From: Porphyra umbilicalis
Lineage: Eukaryota; Rhodophyta; Bangiophyceae; Bangiales; Bangiaceae
Length of the DNA: 64,000 nt
NCBI GenBank assembly: GCA_002049455.2
Contig: KV918865.1
Location: 162,804 to 226,803 of the forward strand
Reading direction: 5' to 3'
A program made the position numbers and the translations under genes. The notes under the pieces were generated by a model. The model was not told the DNA's origin and did no database searches. It saw only the letters and a list, made by a program, of their open reading frames with translations. Positions 31,602-41,299 of this stretch are shown here, one piece after another (position 1 is the first letter of the stretch; each line of letters opens with the position of its first letter).

Positions 31602-33248
31602 ATGTCTACTGGTGGTACCGGCGGCACTCGGCGAGGCAGAGACGGCAAGTTGCCATCTGGCTACCGGCCGCCGGGCGGGGGACAAGGCACTCCTGCCGCC
31701 TCCGACGCCCCCACGGATGGTGCTCCAACTCCTCCCATCCCTGCGGATCAAGCCGCCTCTGGGCAGATGCAGGTGGTGGAGAGCCTGAAGGCGGCCGTTG
31801 AAGCACTTCAGCGACGCCTAACGGCCCAAGAACAGACTAACGAGTCTCTGGCGCGAGCCAATGACAAGTTGGTCGACGACGTCGAGGCCCTGCGCAAGGT
31901 CGACTCCCATGAGGAGGAACGCCGTGTGGATAAGTCTCGCCGCCAGTCGGGCGACAAGACCAAGGACGTCAAGAAGACGAGCAAGGTGATTAAGGAAAAG
32001 TCCGTCCGCAAGGACGCTCCGGCTAACGCCGCGCTTTCCTCATCTTCCGACGATTCTGCTTCTGGGTCAAGCCCGACGTCGTCAGACGACGACAACCCCA
32101 ACGCGACGGACACGTCCTCTTCGGACGATGGCCACGGGCCCCCACACCCGCCGTCGCCCCCAAGTGGGTCCTCGCCGAGCGACAGCTCGAGCGAGTCGGA
32201 CGCGGCCGCGCGCAAGCGCCCCGCGCCCCCCACCAAACGGAAGGAGCGACTTGAAAAAGCCGATAGGATCAAGGTGATCCGCCCGGCTAATAGCCGCTTC
32301 AAGACACTCCTGGACTACAGGACGTACTTCCTGATCCGCCGTCAACTGACGTATACGCCTAAAGAGGCACAGCGGTCGCACCGTCTCAACAAACGTTTGG
32401 ACGGAGCGTTCCATGGGCAACAGCCGTTCACGGGAGCCCTGCCCTTGGGCATCTTCACGTTCTTGACGACCTTTCGCCGCGCGTGCGACGCGGCTGGGCT
32501 GACGCACGGTCAAGCCCTTCCGCTTATGGTCTTTCGACTAGCCGGCAACGCCAAGATGGCCTTCTCTGGCGCGCTTAACAGGACCCTCGGACGTAAACGT
32601 TACGCCATCCGTACCTACGGAGATGCCGTCAACTGGCTTCTTTCGAAGTATGCGACACACGCAACTATGGCTAACGCCTATCAAGACATCATTACGATGA
32701 AGCAACAAGACAACGAGGCGCCCACGGCCTTTGGTCATCGCGTGGAAACGCAATGCGACCTCTTGAACGGTTTGTTCGACATCCAAGACGTTAAGGACGT
32801 CTTCATCACTGGTCTTTCGGATCTTGTGCAAGCGCACGTACGGGTACTGAACGACCAGTTCCCCGACCGAACCCTGTCTGAGACAGTCGCCACCGCCCAG
32901 ATGTATTGGGACGGTACGAACAAGTTGCGGTTGCAACTCAAGATGACCCGCCCAACGGCGATCAAAGTCGCTTACGCGACACAAGACCAGCGGACGACGA
33001 CGGAACGACCGTTCACACCGGTTCGCACCCCGCCACCCCCTCGGGCCGCCGTCCCTCAAGCCAATCGGGCTGACATCTGTTACATCTGTAACAAGCCGGG
33101 GCACTTCGCCGCACAGTGTGCCGAGCCTTATCGCCCTCGCGAGCGTCGGCAACCGCCTATCGGCGTTCATGCCCTTGCCGACGGTAACGTCGAGGAAGAC
33201 GAAGTCGAGCATCCGGCCGACGCCGTCGACGACTCGAAAAACGTCTAG
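31602..33248 (+). CDS. Gag polyprotein of the Ty3/gypsy element
   Basis: 548 residues from the ATG at 31602. The N-terminal third is disordered, with a coiled-coil-like stretch (about residues 50-100) and a Ser/Asp/Pro-rich linker. The middle carries the retrotransposon Gag capsid domain (about 215-450; RFKTLLDYRTYFLIRRQL, FTGALPLGIFTFLTTF). One CCHC zinc knuckle, CYICNKPGHFAAQC, sits near residue 490. Gag forms the virus-like particle and packages the RNA. The TAG stop at 33246-33248 lies 4 bases after an A5 run in the 61-bp overlap with the pol frame. Confidence 0.92.
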   Translation: MSTGGTGGTRRGRDGKLPSGYRPPGGGQGTPAASDAPTDGAPTPPIPADQAASGQMQVVESLKAAVEALQRRLTAQEQTNESLARANDKLVDDVEALRKVDSHEEERRVDKSRRQSGDKTKDVKKTSKVIKEKSVRKDAPANAALSSSSDDSASGSSPTSSDDDNPNATDTSSSDDGHGPPHPPSPPSGSSPSDSSSESDAAARKRPAPPTKRKERLEKADRIKVIRPANSRFKTLLDYRTYFLIRRQLTYTPKEAQRSHRLNKRLDGAFHGQQPFTGALPLGIFTFLTTFRRACDAAGLTHGQALPLMVFRLAGNAKMAFSGALNRTLGRKRYAIRTYGDAVNWLLSKYATHATMANAYQDIITMKQQDNEAPTAFGHRVETQCDLLNGLFDIQDVKDVFITGLSDLVQAHVRVLNDQFPDRTLSETVATAQMYWDGTNKLRLQLKMTRPTAIKVAYATQDQRTTTERPFTPVRTPPPPRAAVPQANRADICYICNKPGHFAAQCAEPYRPRERRQPPIGVHALADGNVEEDEVEHPADAVDDSKNV

Positions 33249-36200
33249 GCCGGGTGCCCGACTTGGGGTTGCCCGGCGGAACGCGAAAGCGTACGGTGAC
33301 AAGACTCTTACGTCGTGCCCTTCGGCACTATGAGATCACAGCCACGTTAGGCCCATGCCTGCGCGTAATGCGAAGTTGCCGCCCTGTCTTAGACACGGGC
33401 GCCGGGGTGAACATAGTGCGAACTAGTGTTCTCCCTTCGAACTGGATGGCTTACGCCGAAGAGTTGACTACGCTTCCGCGCATCCGAGATGCAAACAACA
33501 ATCGTCTTGTGACGAGGTATGCCATACATCTGTATGTAGACACCGGAGGTGTGCGTCTATTTGACCGATTCCTCGTTGCCGACAACTTTTCAGTCCCGTG
33601 CATTCTTGGCACCGAGTTCATTGAACAAACCATCGAGGGCATTCTGCCGCGCTTGCGCAAGATCGTCTGGCAAGAACACGTGCGATGCACGGAAGAGCAA
33701 CCTCGGCCAACGCCAATCTTAGCTTGTCTTAAAGACAGCGCGTGGGACCGCCACTGGCAAGATAAACCCGCTCGGGTTCGAGAATGCAAACAGGTGCGTG
33801 TCAACGGACACAAGGAGGAGTGGATCATGGCCACGTGCGACACGCCTGGTATGGTTACCATCACGCCGAACATTCGGTTGTGCCGACACAAGTCCATGGC
33901 AGTCGCCCGCGGCATCGCCATCGTCAAACCGGACGAACCATTCCTGGTCAAGTTATGCAACTTCGGCAAGGACCAATTCATTGTTCGCAAGAACTCTACC
34001 TTGGGGTTTGCAGAACCCTATCAAGGGCCGATGCTTTCCGCCGTCTTAGATGACAACACCCCAAAGGGTGGAACCGATAACTCATCGGACGACGCGAGTC
34101 GTGACCCACTCGAGGACCTCGACCTCAGTGAGGCACCCGAGTACCTGCACAAGCAGATTCGAGACATGCTTAAGACGCATTCGTCTATGTGGGATGGAAC
34201 CCTTGGCGTCATCCGTGCTACGGAGCACGCCATCGTCACTTCTCCCGACGCTCTGCCCATACGGGCCCAACCCTACCGGACCGGGCCGTTCAAACGGCAG
34301 ATCATCGCTGATCAGATCAACAAGATGTTGAAGCTCAACGTCATTGCCCCTAGCCATAGTGCTTGGGCAAGCCCCGTGGTAATTGTACCAAAGAAGAACG
34401 GCAAAGCCCGGTTCTGTGTCGACTATCGTCGGTTAAACAACATCACCAAGAAGGATGCTTATCCATTGCCTCGGATGGAGGACTGCCTCGACTCCTTGGG
34501 AGATGCCCAGGTGTTCACGTCCCTCGACTGCACCGCGGGGTACTGGCAAGTACCCTTACGCAAGGACGACCAAGAGAAGACGGCGTTCACGACGCACTGT
34601 GGTATATACCACTGGTTATCCATGCCTTTCGGCTTGACGAACGCGCCCGCTACCTTTCAGCGCGCGTTGGATATTATCCTCTCGGGTTTGAAGTGGCAGA
34701 TATGCCTCGTCTACTTAGACGATGTCATCATCTTCTCCGCAAGCGCGGAACAACACGTCAAAGACGTTGACACGGTTCTTCACCGTCTCCGCGAAGCCGG
34801 GGTCACCCTCAACTTGGAAGAGTGCTCGTGGTTCTCCGATGAGGTCGAGTACCTAGGACACATTGTCCGCCCCGGACAACTGCACGTGCACAACAAGAAC
34901 GTAGATGCTCTGAAGCATGCCAAGTTCCCAACCACAAAGACCCAGCTGAAAAGCTTCTTGGGCATGTGCAACGTCTATCGACGGTTTGTCAAAGACTTTG
35001 CCAAACGAGCAAAGCCCCTTAACGCCCTGACTAGGGCCGAGATCCCACCGGATTTACCAGCACCGACGGACGTGGCTATCGCCGCCTTCGAGGACCTTCG
35101 CAACGCACTGTTGTGCCCACCGGTACTTGCTTTGCCGAAGGCCAATCGGAAACTCGTCGTTGATGTGGACGCATGCGCCGACTAAGTTGGTTGTACCCTC
35201 CTCCAAGAGGAGCCGGGCGAACTGGTTCACCCTGTCGGGTATTGGAGCCGAGGACTCACTGCTGCAGAGCAAAACTACTCCACCACGGAGCGAGAATGCC
35301 TCGGCGTCGTGTGGGCTGTCCTCAAGTTGAGGCACTTCCTCGACGGACAACGGTTCCTCATCCGAACGGGTCACCAAGCACTTAGCTGGATCTACAGCAC
35401 GACCGACTCAAGCGGACGCTTGATGCGATGGCGACTTCGCCTCTCCGAGTACACATTCAATATGGTTTATAAACCAGGTGCATCGCACCACTTGCCCGAC
35501 TTCCTGTCGCGCGCCTCTACGGTGGCGCCGCCAGAAGATATCCACGATGATATACCTTGTCTGGCGTTGGCCAAGACGGCCAACGGCTTAAGAACGGGGA
35601 GGTACACGGGTACCGACACACCGGAACCGGTGGAGTTCGACGATGTTGTCGAAGCACAACAAACAGACGACTTTTGCGTCGAGATGTCCACTCGCGTGGA
35701 GCGCGGAACGGCCAAGGCCTTCTTCCGCGATGAGCACCACGCTCTGTACCGCCGTGCGCCTTACGGCAATCAACTGGTTATTCCAAAGTCGCTACGCGAA
35801 CTCGTGTTGACCCTCGAGCACCACGCAACCGTGGCCGCCCATCCTGGTATGAACCGGATGTACTACACAATGCGTAAGGCATACTACTGGCCTTCAATGG
35901 TGACGGATATTCATTCGACCATCACCAAATGCACAACGTGTGCGCAAAACCGCCTCGCCTTGCGGCGACACACCACGCCCTTGACCCTGTTCCAGGCTAC
36001 CGAGCCTCTCACGGAGCTATCCGTTGACATCTTTGGGCCCATCCCGGCCTCCAAGAAGGGCAACCGCTTCATCTTGGTTATCACCGACCGCTTCGCCAAG
36101 CTCACCAAGTGCGTCGCCTTGCGGCGAATCACGGCTATGTCAGTGGCGTCAGCCATCATCGACGCGTGGGTGTCAGCCTACGGGCCACCGGACCGGATCC

Positions 36201-37717
36201 TATCGGACCAAGGGCCCCAGTTCATGTCGAACTTCTTCATCGCTGTGATGAAAATGCTTGGCATTGAAACGGTTCGCACCACGGCGTATCATCCCCAAAC
36301 CAATGGGCAAGTTGAACGGTACAACCGTACCATGGCTACGCAGCTGCGACACTACGTCGCCGACGACCCATCACGATGGGATGAGCTACTCCCGGTAATC
36401 ACCATGGCGTATAATAGCCAACCACATCGGTCGACGGGCATCGCCCCATTTGAGCTTGTTATCCCAAGGCGGATCCCCAACCTCACGGTTCGCAACTTGC
36501 CCCCGGGCACTCCGCTTACCAATAAGGGAACGCTCAAGGATGGGTCACCCCTAGCTCGCAAGCGCGAGTTCATGGCCCGCCTGCGCAAGCAGATCCCCAT
36601 CGTGGTCGAGGCCTTGCGTAAGACGCAACAACGTTACAAACGTAAATTCGACCATCGGGTCGCAACCCGCAATGCGGACGTCAAGATCGGCGACTACGTA
36701 TACACGACCAACCACGATCGGCAAAACAAGCTGCAAAGCAAAGCCATTGGCCCCTTCGTGGTCGTCGACGCGGACGCGGACGCCTCCACGTTTGTCATTG
36801 ACATTGACGGCGAGGAGAAACGCGTCAGCAGTGACCATGTCACCCCAGCTCCTCGTCCAACGACGACGGACAAGGTTCCACACCCCTTGCTAGATGGTCT
36901 AGACCAACGCAAGTCAACCCCGGCAACTGCCGATGAGTATGTGATCGACAAACTCCTAGGCTTACGCCAGACGGGTGACAGCTATAGCGCTAAGGTGCGC
37001 TGGTTCGACTACGGGTCGAAAGACGACACCTGGGAACCCCTGGAGAACCTCCCCCGCAACCTGGTGGTGCGTTTCCTTCGACAGAAGAAGAAGCGTGTAC
37101 CGGGGTACGAGTGGCAAACGCCAACGCGACGAAGTCGCCGACAGGCCGGGCTCACAACCGTGGCCAACATCGTCATGGACTCCACGTGGATACCCACTAT
37201 CCAACATGTCCATGTTACCGGTGACGGAGTTATCCATGCCGATGTCTCTTGGACAGAGTCAAGTACCGACGTTGCAATTAAGGAAGTAATTCCTGTGGCA
37301 TGGCTCAAGTCCACTCTGCCGTCCATGACGCGCAACTTTGCGTATGATCCCCAACTTGCCTTGCGGCATTTCTCTCGGCTTAACCGTGTTTACGGCCCGT
37401 ACACATATGTGTGGCCGAAATCCGCACAGGCGACACTTATCGGGAGCGATCCCCCCGTACCAGTGCTCCCCAACGGGTTTCTGGTATCTCCGGTGCAACA
37501 CTTGGACTCCGTCCTTCGACGCTTGGTAACGACCACAGAAGAAGCAACCGTGGTAATACCACAATGGACCAACACCAGTTGGTACGCTACTGCCAAACGT
37601 GCATGTTTCGAGTACGAAGTGCTTTTATCAGCAGACTCAAGGGATACAAATCCCACGACATGGGCCATGATGGCCTGCCACTTCCTTCATCGCTATGACA
37701 ATAAACAGAAAAACTGA
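33188..37717 (+). CDS. Pol polyprotein of the Ty3/gypsy element, with one internal stop
   Basis: The frame is open from 33188 (-1 relative to gag) and has no useful ATG, so synthesis by -1 frameshift is likely. Protease: VLDTGAGVNIV. Reverse transcriptase: FCVDYRRLNNITKKDAYPLP, then the YLDD catalytic box (CLVYLDDVIIFS). RNase H: VDVDACAD, at which a TAA (35183-35185) falls before VGCTLLQ. The same frame then continues to 37717. Integrase has the HHCC finger (HPGMNRMYY to CTTCAQNR), the catalytic Asp residues (LSVDIFGPI, ILSDQGPQF) and Glu (NGQVERYNR). A chromodomain (about 36930-37090; VRWFDYGSKDDTWEPLENLP) marks a chromovirus, which targets heterochromatin. About 200 further residues end in TVVIPQWTNTSWYATAKRA. 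The single stop makes this copy defective unless suppressed. Confidence 0.93.
33236..33248 (+). promoter_or_regulatory. Probable -1 ribosomal frameshift site between gag and pol
   Basis: The gag codons read TCG AAA AAC GTC TAG. The heptamer G AAA AAC has nearly the X XXY YYZ form, lies just before the gag stop and within the overlap of the two frames (33188-33248). The pol frame is exactly -1. A downstream stem or pseudoknot was not modelled. Confidence 0.6.
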
Positions 37718-37859
37718 GAAGTGGATACAAACATGTCAAACGACAAACAATAACAAGACGAAGAAACATCAACACCCTAAAAAGGCGTAAGACCCCGACA
37801 TTGTCAACCCCACCCCCCCACCGGGGTCAACCGAGCAAGTCACTGAACAGTGAACCTCG

Positions 37860-40196
37860 CTACTCCTCGTCGTCACGACGACGCGAGTCCCGGCGGGAAT
37901 CGCGGCTCGCGCCAACACTGGCCGCCGACTCCTGCGAGACACTACGCGCACGCGTGTTGCGCGCCGAGTGCGAAACCCCCGTCGACGGGCCTCCGCCCTC
38001 GTGGGTCCGACGACCGAGGATGCTCTGCGCGTTGAAGCGCGCCGGCGCGGCCTCCTCCTCTGGCTGGATAGCCTCGAGGTGCTGGGCGAAGCGCCCGTAG
38101 TTGGCCTCGCCGTCAACGGCGCGAGCCACGGCCTGTCCAATAATGGACAAAGCCGACTCGACACCCCGTCCGTCCGCGCGCTCAACAGCGGTACGCAAGC
38201 CTGCGATCTGCTCGACCCAGGCGCTAGCCACCGCCGACAAGGCTGCCCCGCGGGGCGCACGAACGCGTACATCGCGCGCGCGCGCCGACCCAAACAAGGC
38301 AACTGCCGCGGTGGACGACGCGCGGGTCGGCCAAGTGGCATCCACCGACCGAGGCGGAGATGGCGAGCGATCGCGCCGCGGTGAACGCGGGCGGTAGCGG
38401 CTCTCGCGGGCGTCGCCAACGGCGTGAGCCCAGGTCCGACGACCACGACGCCACACCCCGGGATGGTTCGAAGTAATTCGAGCCATCGGGAGTGGCGCGT
38501 TCGGGTCCAACGCCCAGTCGAGATCGACACAAGGGTGGCGAAGGCAAAAGCCGTACTCCTTAGTCGGGTCGACCGTGACCCGCACCTGACGGGCTTCCCC
38601 GGAGTCGCGGTCGCGCCAGACGACGTCCTTGAGGACCTCCCGCCAGGGAAACGCCGTCACGGCTTGACGCATCTTGCCGTACAAGACGTACTTGGCCTCG
38701 CCGTCGGGCGCGTCCTTCAACTTGAACGTATCCAACGCGTCGAAATGACGAAGCGTCTTCGTGTCCAAGTGGACAAAGAGCTTGTCCTCCTGCAGGGTGT
38801 GAACCCACGCAGCAACTAAGTTGCAGTAGTACTCGGAGTACACCTCCTGCCAGACGGAGCTGTAGGCGTTGCGCAACGCATCCGCCATGTACGACACCAC
38901 TACGGGGGTCGCCACCCACAACCCCGTGTGGGGCTCCCAGTCCGGGATAGGCGGAAGCCAACGGGACAAGTCGAACGCCCGTGGTGCACGGAGAAATCCA
39001 GCCGCCCACGTGGTGGGCCTCAACTCGCGACCGCGAAAGAAGCGCGTGTCAGCGGCCCGACGGTGGTCGGATGGGAACATCGGCAGCCGAAAGGGGTTCG
39101 GCAACCCGGTGACCCGCGGACTGCGGTCATCCTCGACGTTGTCGTTCTCCTCGTGCTTCACCAGCGCGAGCTGCTTGAGGTACGGCTCCAGACCGGAGTC
39201 GTGTCCGAACGGGACCGAAAGGTCCTCGGCGAGAGCCCGATTGAGGAAGACGGCCTTCGGCCAGTTGCGCAGCAAGCGGCAAAACGAGTTGGCCGCCGCC
39301 TCGATCGTCTCTGTACCCTTCACAGGTAACATAAGCGCATTGACGTTCACCAAACGGTGGAACGGGTGCAACGGCAGTTGGTACCGCACGACCTCGTTGC
39401 AAAACGACATCACCTCGTATACACGACGCTGAGGTCCCTGGTTCCCAAAGTACGGGTCCCCATGGACCTCGGCCACGCGGTCGCCCGCGTGGTCCGGCAA
39501 CCCGGCTTGCGCCATCACGTCGATGAAGTCGGGCAACGCCTCGTAGTGCGCGTAAACACGGCGCGTGTGCGCACGAGCGCGGTTGCGTACGCACATCTCG
39601 TACAGACGGTTGTCGGTGACTCGCGGCACCCCATCGACCACCTCCACAGGGTTGGCGTGCACGTAGTACGAGCCGCGAGGCCGAAACTGGCGCAAGACCT
39701 CTGGGTCCGCGGAGCAATCCACTTCCGGATGGCCACCCGCGGCGGCATGCGCCCCGTCGATGGCCTCACCGCCACCGGCAACGCCGACGTCCACCGCCAT
39801 CGCGGCTGAATCCGCCATCGCGTTGGCCGTCCGGGGGGTGTTTACCCTGGCTGTCGCCGCCGGGCTGGCCGCGCTTGCCGCCGTCGCCGCCGGGCTGGCC
39901 GTGCTTGCCGCCCTTGCCGCAGCGCTTGCCGCCGTCGCCGCCGGGCTGGCCGCGTTTGCCGCCCTTGCCGCAGCGCTTGCCGCTCTTGCCGCAGCGCTTG
40001 CCGCCCTTGCCGCCGTCGCCGCCGGGCTGGCCGCGCTTGCCGCCCTTGCCGCCGGGCTTGCCGCCCTTGCCGCCCTTGCCGCCGTCGCCGCCGGGCTTGC
40101 CGCCCTTGCCGCCGTGCGCGCCGCCCCCCCCACCCCGCGCAAACCCACACTCACCGGGCCCACCACCTCGCGGTGTGCCACCTTGCGGCGGCGCAC
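37860..40196 (-). CDS. Large antisense ORF in the 3' region of the Ty3/gypsy element
   Basis: An uninterrupted minus-strand frame runs towards pol and ends 142 bp from it. The first ATG is at 39818 (652 residues); the frame is open further upstream through an Ala-rich repeat. Residues after the start have a normal globular composition (for example YYVHANPVEVVDGVPRVTDN, EVMSFCNEVVRYQLPLHPFH, SSVWQEVYSEYYCNLVAAW). The last 200 are Arg/Ser-rich (SPRRDRSPSPPRS), ending in SRDSRRDSRRRDDEE. I recognise no family. Antisense ORFs in the same position are known in some plant Ty3/gypsy elements, but their function is largely open. An RNA-binding or particle-associated role is suggested only by the RS-like tail. 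Expression would need a promoter between 40200 and the 3' LTR. Confidence 0.65.
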   Translation of the reverse strand: MRRRKVAHREVVGPVSVGLRGVGGAARTAARAASPAATAARAARAASPAARAASAASPAATAARAASAAARAASAAARAANAASPAATAASAAARAASTASPAATAASAASPAATARVNTPRTANAMADSAAMAVDVGVAGGGEAIDGAHAAAGGHPEVDCSADPEVLRQFRPRGSYYVHANPVEVVDGVPRVTDNRLYEMCVRNRARAHTRRVYAHYEALPDFIDVMAQAGLPDHAGDRVAEVHGDPYFGNQGPQRRVYEVMSFCNEVVRYQLPLHPFHRLVNVNALMLPVKGTETIEAAANSFCRLLRNWPKAVFLNRALAEDLSVPFGHDSGLEPYLKQLALVKHEENDNVEDDRSPRVTGLPNPFRLPMFPSDHRRAADTRFFRGRELRPTTWAAGFLRAPRAFDLSRWLPPIPDWEPHTGLWVATPVVVSYMADALRNAYSSVWQEVYSEYYCNLVAAWVHTLQEDKLFVHLDTKTLRHFDALDTFKLKDAPDGEAKYVLYGKMRQAVTAFPWREVLKDVVWRDRDSGEARQVRVTVDPTKEYGFCLRHPCVDLDWALDPNAPLPMARITSNHPGVWRRGRRTWAHAVGDARESRYRPRSPRRDRSPSPPRSVDATWPTRASSTAAVALFGSARARDVRVRAPRGAALSAVASAWVEQIAGLRTAVERADGRGVESALSIIGQAVARAVDGEANYGRFAQHLEAIQPEEEAAPARFNAQSILGRRTHEGGGPSTGVSHSARNTRARSVSQESAASVGASRDSRRDSRRRDDEE
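39860..40115. repeat. GC-rich minisatellite inside the Ty3 element
   Basis: Irregular tandem repeats of GCCGCCCTTGCC and GTCGCCGCCGGGCTGGCC. On the minus strand they read as Ala-rich in the frame of the antisense ORF, or as Gly-Lys-Pro-rich (collagen-like GGKGGKPGGDGG) in another frame. Confidence 0.8.
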
Positions 40197-40261
40197 CCCT
40201 ACTCAAACTTGCCGTTAGGCAGCGACCTGCGCGCGAGCACGAAGACACGGGATGGCCCCGT

Positions 40262-40570
40262 GCCGATACAACGCGGACCCGCACCCCGGCTTCCGCCGTG
40301 TCGTCGGGGGAGTCAACACCCCGACGAGGGCGGCGCCTGCCGTCACGACGACCACCACCCAGCTGGTGCTGCCCCGCGCGCACGCCTCGGTGCTTACCGG
40401 CCTGGAGGTGTGAACCCCACCCCCACGCTCGGCACCACGGACCCGCGTCCCGGCTTTCGCCGTGTCGTCGGGGTAGTCAAACCCCCGACGAAGGAGGCGC
40501 CAGTCGGCGCCGACGACGGTTGCCCCAACACGTGTTGCACGACGCACCCGCGCACCAACTGGTCTTAACC
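40262..40570. repeat. Two tandem copies of a ~165-bp unit upstream of the antisense ORF
   Basis: The segment containing CCGGCTTCCGCCGTGTCGTC (from about 40290) recurs about 165 bp later (CCGGCTTTCGCCGTGTCGTC), and similarity extends over the whole unit. Tandem repeats before a transcription start are common in 3' regions of plant elements with antisense genes; here a promoter role is only a guess. Confidence 0.7.
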
Positions 40571-40906
40571 CCGACGCTCGTCGCCTGTCAACCGGCCGTC
40601 TGGCCACCACGCCCACGCCGACGCCGACTCGCCTGCGAGGGCGCGCGTACGCGCAAGCGCCGGTCGAACCCGCAGCGTCAGCTGCCCACCACCCACGCCC
40701 ACGCGTGTGTGGCGGGACGGTCGCGACCGACGACGGCGAACCGCCACCTCCCCCCAATCGGGATTGGGCGGCGCGCCCCCCCCCCCCACGGCTCCCGCCG
40801 CCTGGGCGGCTGCGCCCGCGCGGGCCCGTAAGGGGCCGCGATCGCCCAATCGGGTTTCACCATCCTCGGATCTCACCGGGACGGTTCGAATCTCGCGTTG
40901 GAGGTA

Positions 40907-41299
40907 TGTAGCATATCTCTGCTACCAATTGGCAATTAGCCACGAGTAGCCCCCTTGACTGGCCGAATCCACGGATGTGTGTGACTCGGCTTGTGGCACG
41001 CCCTTTGGGGGGTTACTTCCGCATTGTTTATTTTTTATTGCTTGTTTGCTTGCCTGTCTTATCTGTCTGCCGGCACTCATTACGATCGCTTGATCGGATG
41101 GTCGATCGACCAGTGCCGTTGTTTGTATTAAACCACCGTGGGTCCGGGGTCGCCGTCGTGGGCACCACCCGGCTCCCCATCGGATGCCCTTCAACAAAAG
41201 GTCTTCTTCCTCGCCGCGACGGCGATAGAACTCGCTTTATTGCTTGGCTACGGTCGGTCTCAGTACACTGGTAATTGAACTAACGTTATTAATACCACA
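40907..41299 (+). repeat. 3' LTR of the Ty3/gypsy element
   Basis: 393 bp, TGTAGC to CCACA, the same as the 5' LTR by eye. The purine-rich GTTGGAGGTA immediately before it is a weak candidate polypurine tract. The target duplication AGAAC follows at 41300-41304. Confidence 0.95.

Larger units (their letters stand above)
30979..41299 (+). mobile_element. Complete Ty3/gypsy chromovirus-type LTR retrotransposon (10.3 kb)
   Basis: Two 393-bp LTRs (30979-31371 and 40907-41299) start TGTAGC and end ACCACA, and I saw no difference between them by eye. The 5-bp target duplication AGAAC is at 30974-30978 and 41300-41304. Order: gag, then pol with protease, reverse transcriptase, RNase H, integrase and chromodomain. 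A 3.2-kb 3' region follows with a large antisense ORF. The LTR match means a recent insertion. The element interrupts a transposase gene in the opposite orientation. At 10.3 kb it is long for the family because of the 3' region. One in-frame stop in pol suggests this copy is defective unless the stop is read through. Confidence 0.95.

Noticed and set aside
33254-33256. GTG as a start codon for pol
   Set aside because: The frame is open upstream to 33188 and overlaps gag at a slippery run; frameshifting is the more likely mode.
40880-40906. tRNA-like T-loop (GGTTCGAATC) before the 3' LTR
   Set aside because: The flanking bases do not pair as a T-stem and no anticodon arm is found.
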